Assembly: GCA_039193195.1 (NCBI GenBank)
Contig: JBCCWS010000017.1
Location: 43,553 to 107,552 of the forward strand
Direction of reading: 5' to 3'
DNA length: 64,000 nucleotides
Source: Pseudomonadota bacterium
GTDB taxonomy: Bacteria; Pseudomonadota; Gammaproteobacteria; Steroidobacterales; JBCBZW01
The position numbers were made by a program, and so were the translations under genes. Under the pieces are notes generated by a model. That model was given only the letters and a program-made list of their open reading frames with translations, did no database searches and had not been told where the DNA came from. Of this stretch, positions 63,598 to 64,000 are shown piece by piece (position 1 is the stretch's first letter; the number at the start of each line of letters is the position of its first letter).

Positions 63598-63813
63598 ATG
63601 CAATCAACTAACCCCACCCGGACAGCCGCCCAGGTCAAGAGCCCGTGTATCGGCGTGTGCGAACTCGATGTCGAGGGGATTTGCCTCGGTTGCGGACGCA
63701 GCGGCGAGGAGATCACGGTGTGGAGTCGGGCCACCCACGCATTGCGGCAAGAGATCGTTGAACGAGCGTCGCAGCGTATGAAGCGCAAGGCCAGTGGGCC
63801 GCTTGGTAAATGA
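63598..63813 (+). CDS. DUF1289 small Cys-rich protein
   Basis: A 71-residue protein with the DUF1289 motif SPCIGVCELDVEGICLGCGRS, where C-x3-C-x7-C-x2-C may bind an Fe-S cluster or zinc. The family then has EEITVWSRATHALRQEIVERA, as here. ATG 63598 lacks a clear ribosome site; an in-frame TTG at 63553 would add 15 residues. Function is unknown. It follows the acyl-CoA ligase by 75 bp. Confidence 0.85.
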   Translation: MQSTNPTRTAAQVKSPCIGVCELDVEGICLGCGRSGEEITVWSRATHALRQEIVERASQRMKRKASGPLGK

Positions 63814-63824
63814 GGTGTCGCTCA

Positions 63825-63922
63825 GCGAGTAGCACGGGCGCCAGGGCAAGGCGCTCGAATGCAGCCATAGCCGAGCTCTGGCTGCATTTGACTAACGCCG
63901 CGATGGCGCCCGTGCTACTCGC
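63825..63922. repeat. Nested inverted repeat, 19 bp outer arms
   Basis: The outer arms GCGAGTAGCACGGGCGCCA (63825-63843) and its exact complement TGGCGCCCGTGCTACTCGC (63904-63922) are perfect over 19 bp. An inner pair AATGCAGCCA (63858-63867) and TGGCTGCATT (63879-63888) is perfect over 10 bp with an 11-base loop that holds GAGCTC. The segments between outer and inner pairs are only partly complementary. The whole would form a hairpin of about 98 bp with one large internal loop. It begins 12 bases after the DUF1289 stop. It could be a terminator-type structure, a small palindromic mobile element, or an artefact near the end of a sequence piece. Confidence 0.6.
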
Positions 63923-64000
63923 CCGTCGGGGGTGCCCCGGGGGCGCGGCCGCGGCGGGGGGTCGCGTTGCCAATGCGGGTGCCATGGGGGGGCGCCGCGC
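63923..64000. other. G-rich terminal sequence with no gene seen
   Basis: The last 78 bp contain G runs of 5, 5, 6 and 7 and several GC-rich repeats, unlike any other part of the window. No reading frame there is convincing. It might be a G-quadruplex-prone segment or low-quality sequence at an assembly edge. Confidence 0.4.

Noticed and set aside
63825..63922. Nested inverted repeat read as an integron attC site
   Set aside because: The required RYYYAAC and GTTRRRY boxes are not at the ends; GACTAAC at 63890-63896 fails the consensus and sits inside the structure.
63713..63985. Minus-strand reading frame of 90 codons over the DUF1289 gene and the repeat
   Set aside because: It overlaps a conserved gene, starts in the G-rich end and shows no recognisable domain; its composition is that of an antisense shadow.

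Overview
This 64 kb, GC-rich window looks like the chromosome of a gammaproteobacterium. The evidence is a run of typical gammaproteobacterial housekeeping groups in their usual order: tsaE-amidase-mutL-miaA-hfq-hflX-hflK-hflC-DUF2065-purA, pcnB-folK-panB-panC, and pepA-holC-valS next to lptF-lptG. MutL carries an endonuclease-type metal motif, which points to a lineage without MutH-directed repair. No tRNA, rRNA, CRISPR array, insertion sequence or prophage was found. The order or family of the organism cannot be fixed from what is visible.

Positions 862-25538 hold an exosortase A (XrtA)/PEP-CTERM exopolysaccharide locus. In order it encodes an initiating sugar-phosphate transferase, the PrsK/PrsR two-component system, the TPR lipoprotein PrsT, a Wza-like export lipoprotein, a Wzz-like chain-length protein, a tyrosine autokinase, an outer-membrane beta-barrel protein, an AAA ATPase, a polysaccharide deacetylase, a FemAB-type acyltransferase, XrtA fused to EpsI, two asparagine-synthase-type amidotransferases, a second deacetylase on the opposite strand, an acyl carrier protein and the paired XrtA-associated hydrolases 2 and 1. 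Most genes are tightly spaced or overlap, which suggests one or a few long transcripts. The roughly 500 bp leader before the first gene contains an exact TGTGA-N6-TCACA palindrome. Apart from the initiating transferase I see no glycosyltransferase, flippase or polymerase, and no PEP-CTERM substrate, so those must lie elsewhere.

From 25549 to 34618 the minus strand carries a MoxR-DUF58-transglutaminase operon, valS, holC and pepA. At 34744-42866 come lptF-lptG, an RDD membrane protein, pcnB-folK-deoxynucleoside kinase, panB-panC and a cyclic-nucleotide-binding-domain diguanylate cyclase. At 42968-56128 come queG and then the nnrD to purA run. The last part (56296-63813) encodes thioredoxin, a TetR regulator, exonuclease III, siroheme synthase, a nitrilase, a Na+/H+ antiporter, an acyl-CoA ligase and a DUF1289 protein. 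The final 190 bp contain a nested inverted repeat and G-rich sequence, and no recognisable gene.

The points most worth following up are the XrtA locus variant (sparse glycosyltransferases, a second amidotransferase without the N-terminal Cys, hydrolases with non-serine nucleophile elbows, and an ACP without its usual ligase and decarboxylase), the CRP-type site before it, the unusual in-frame hfq/hflX junction, and the nested palindrome at the right edge.
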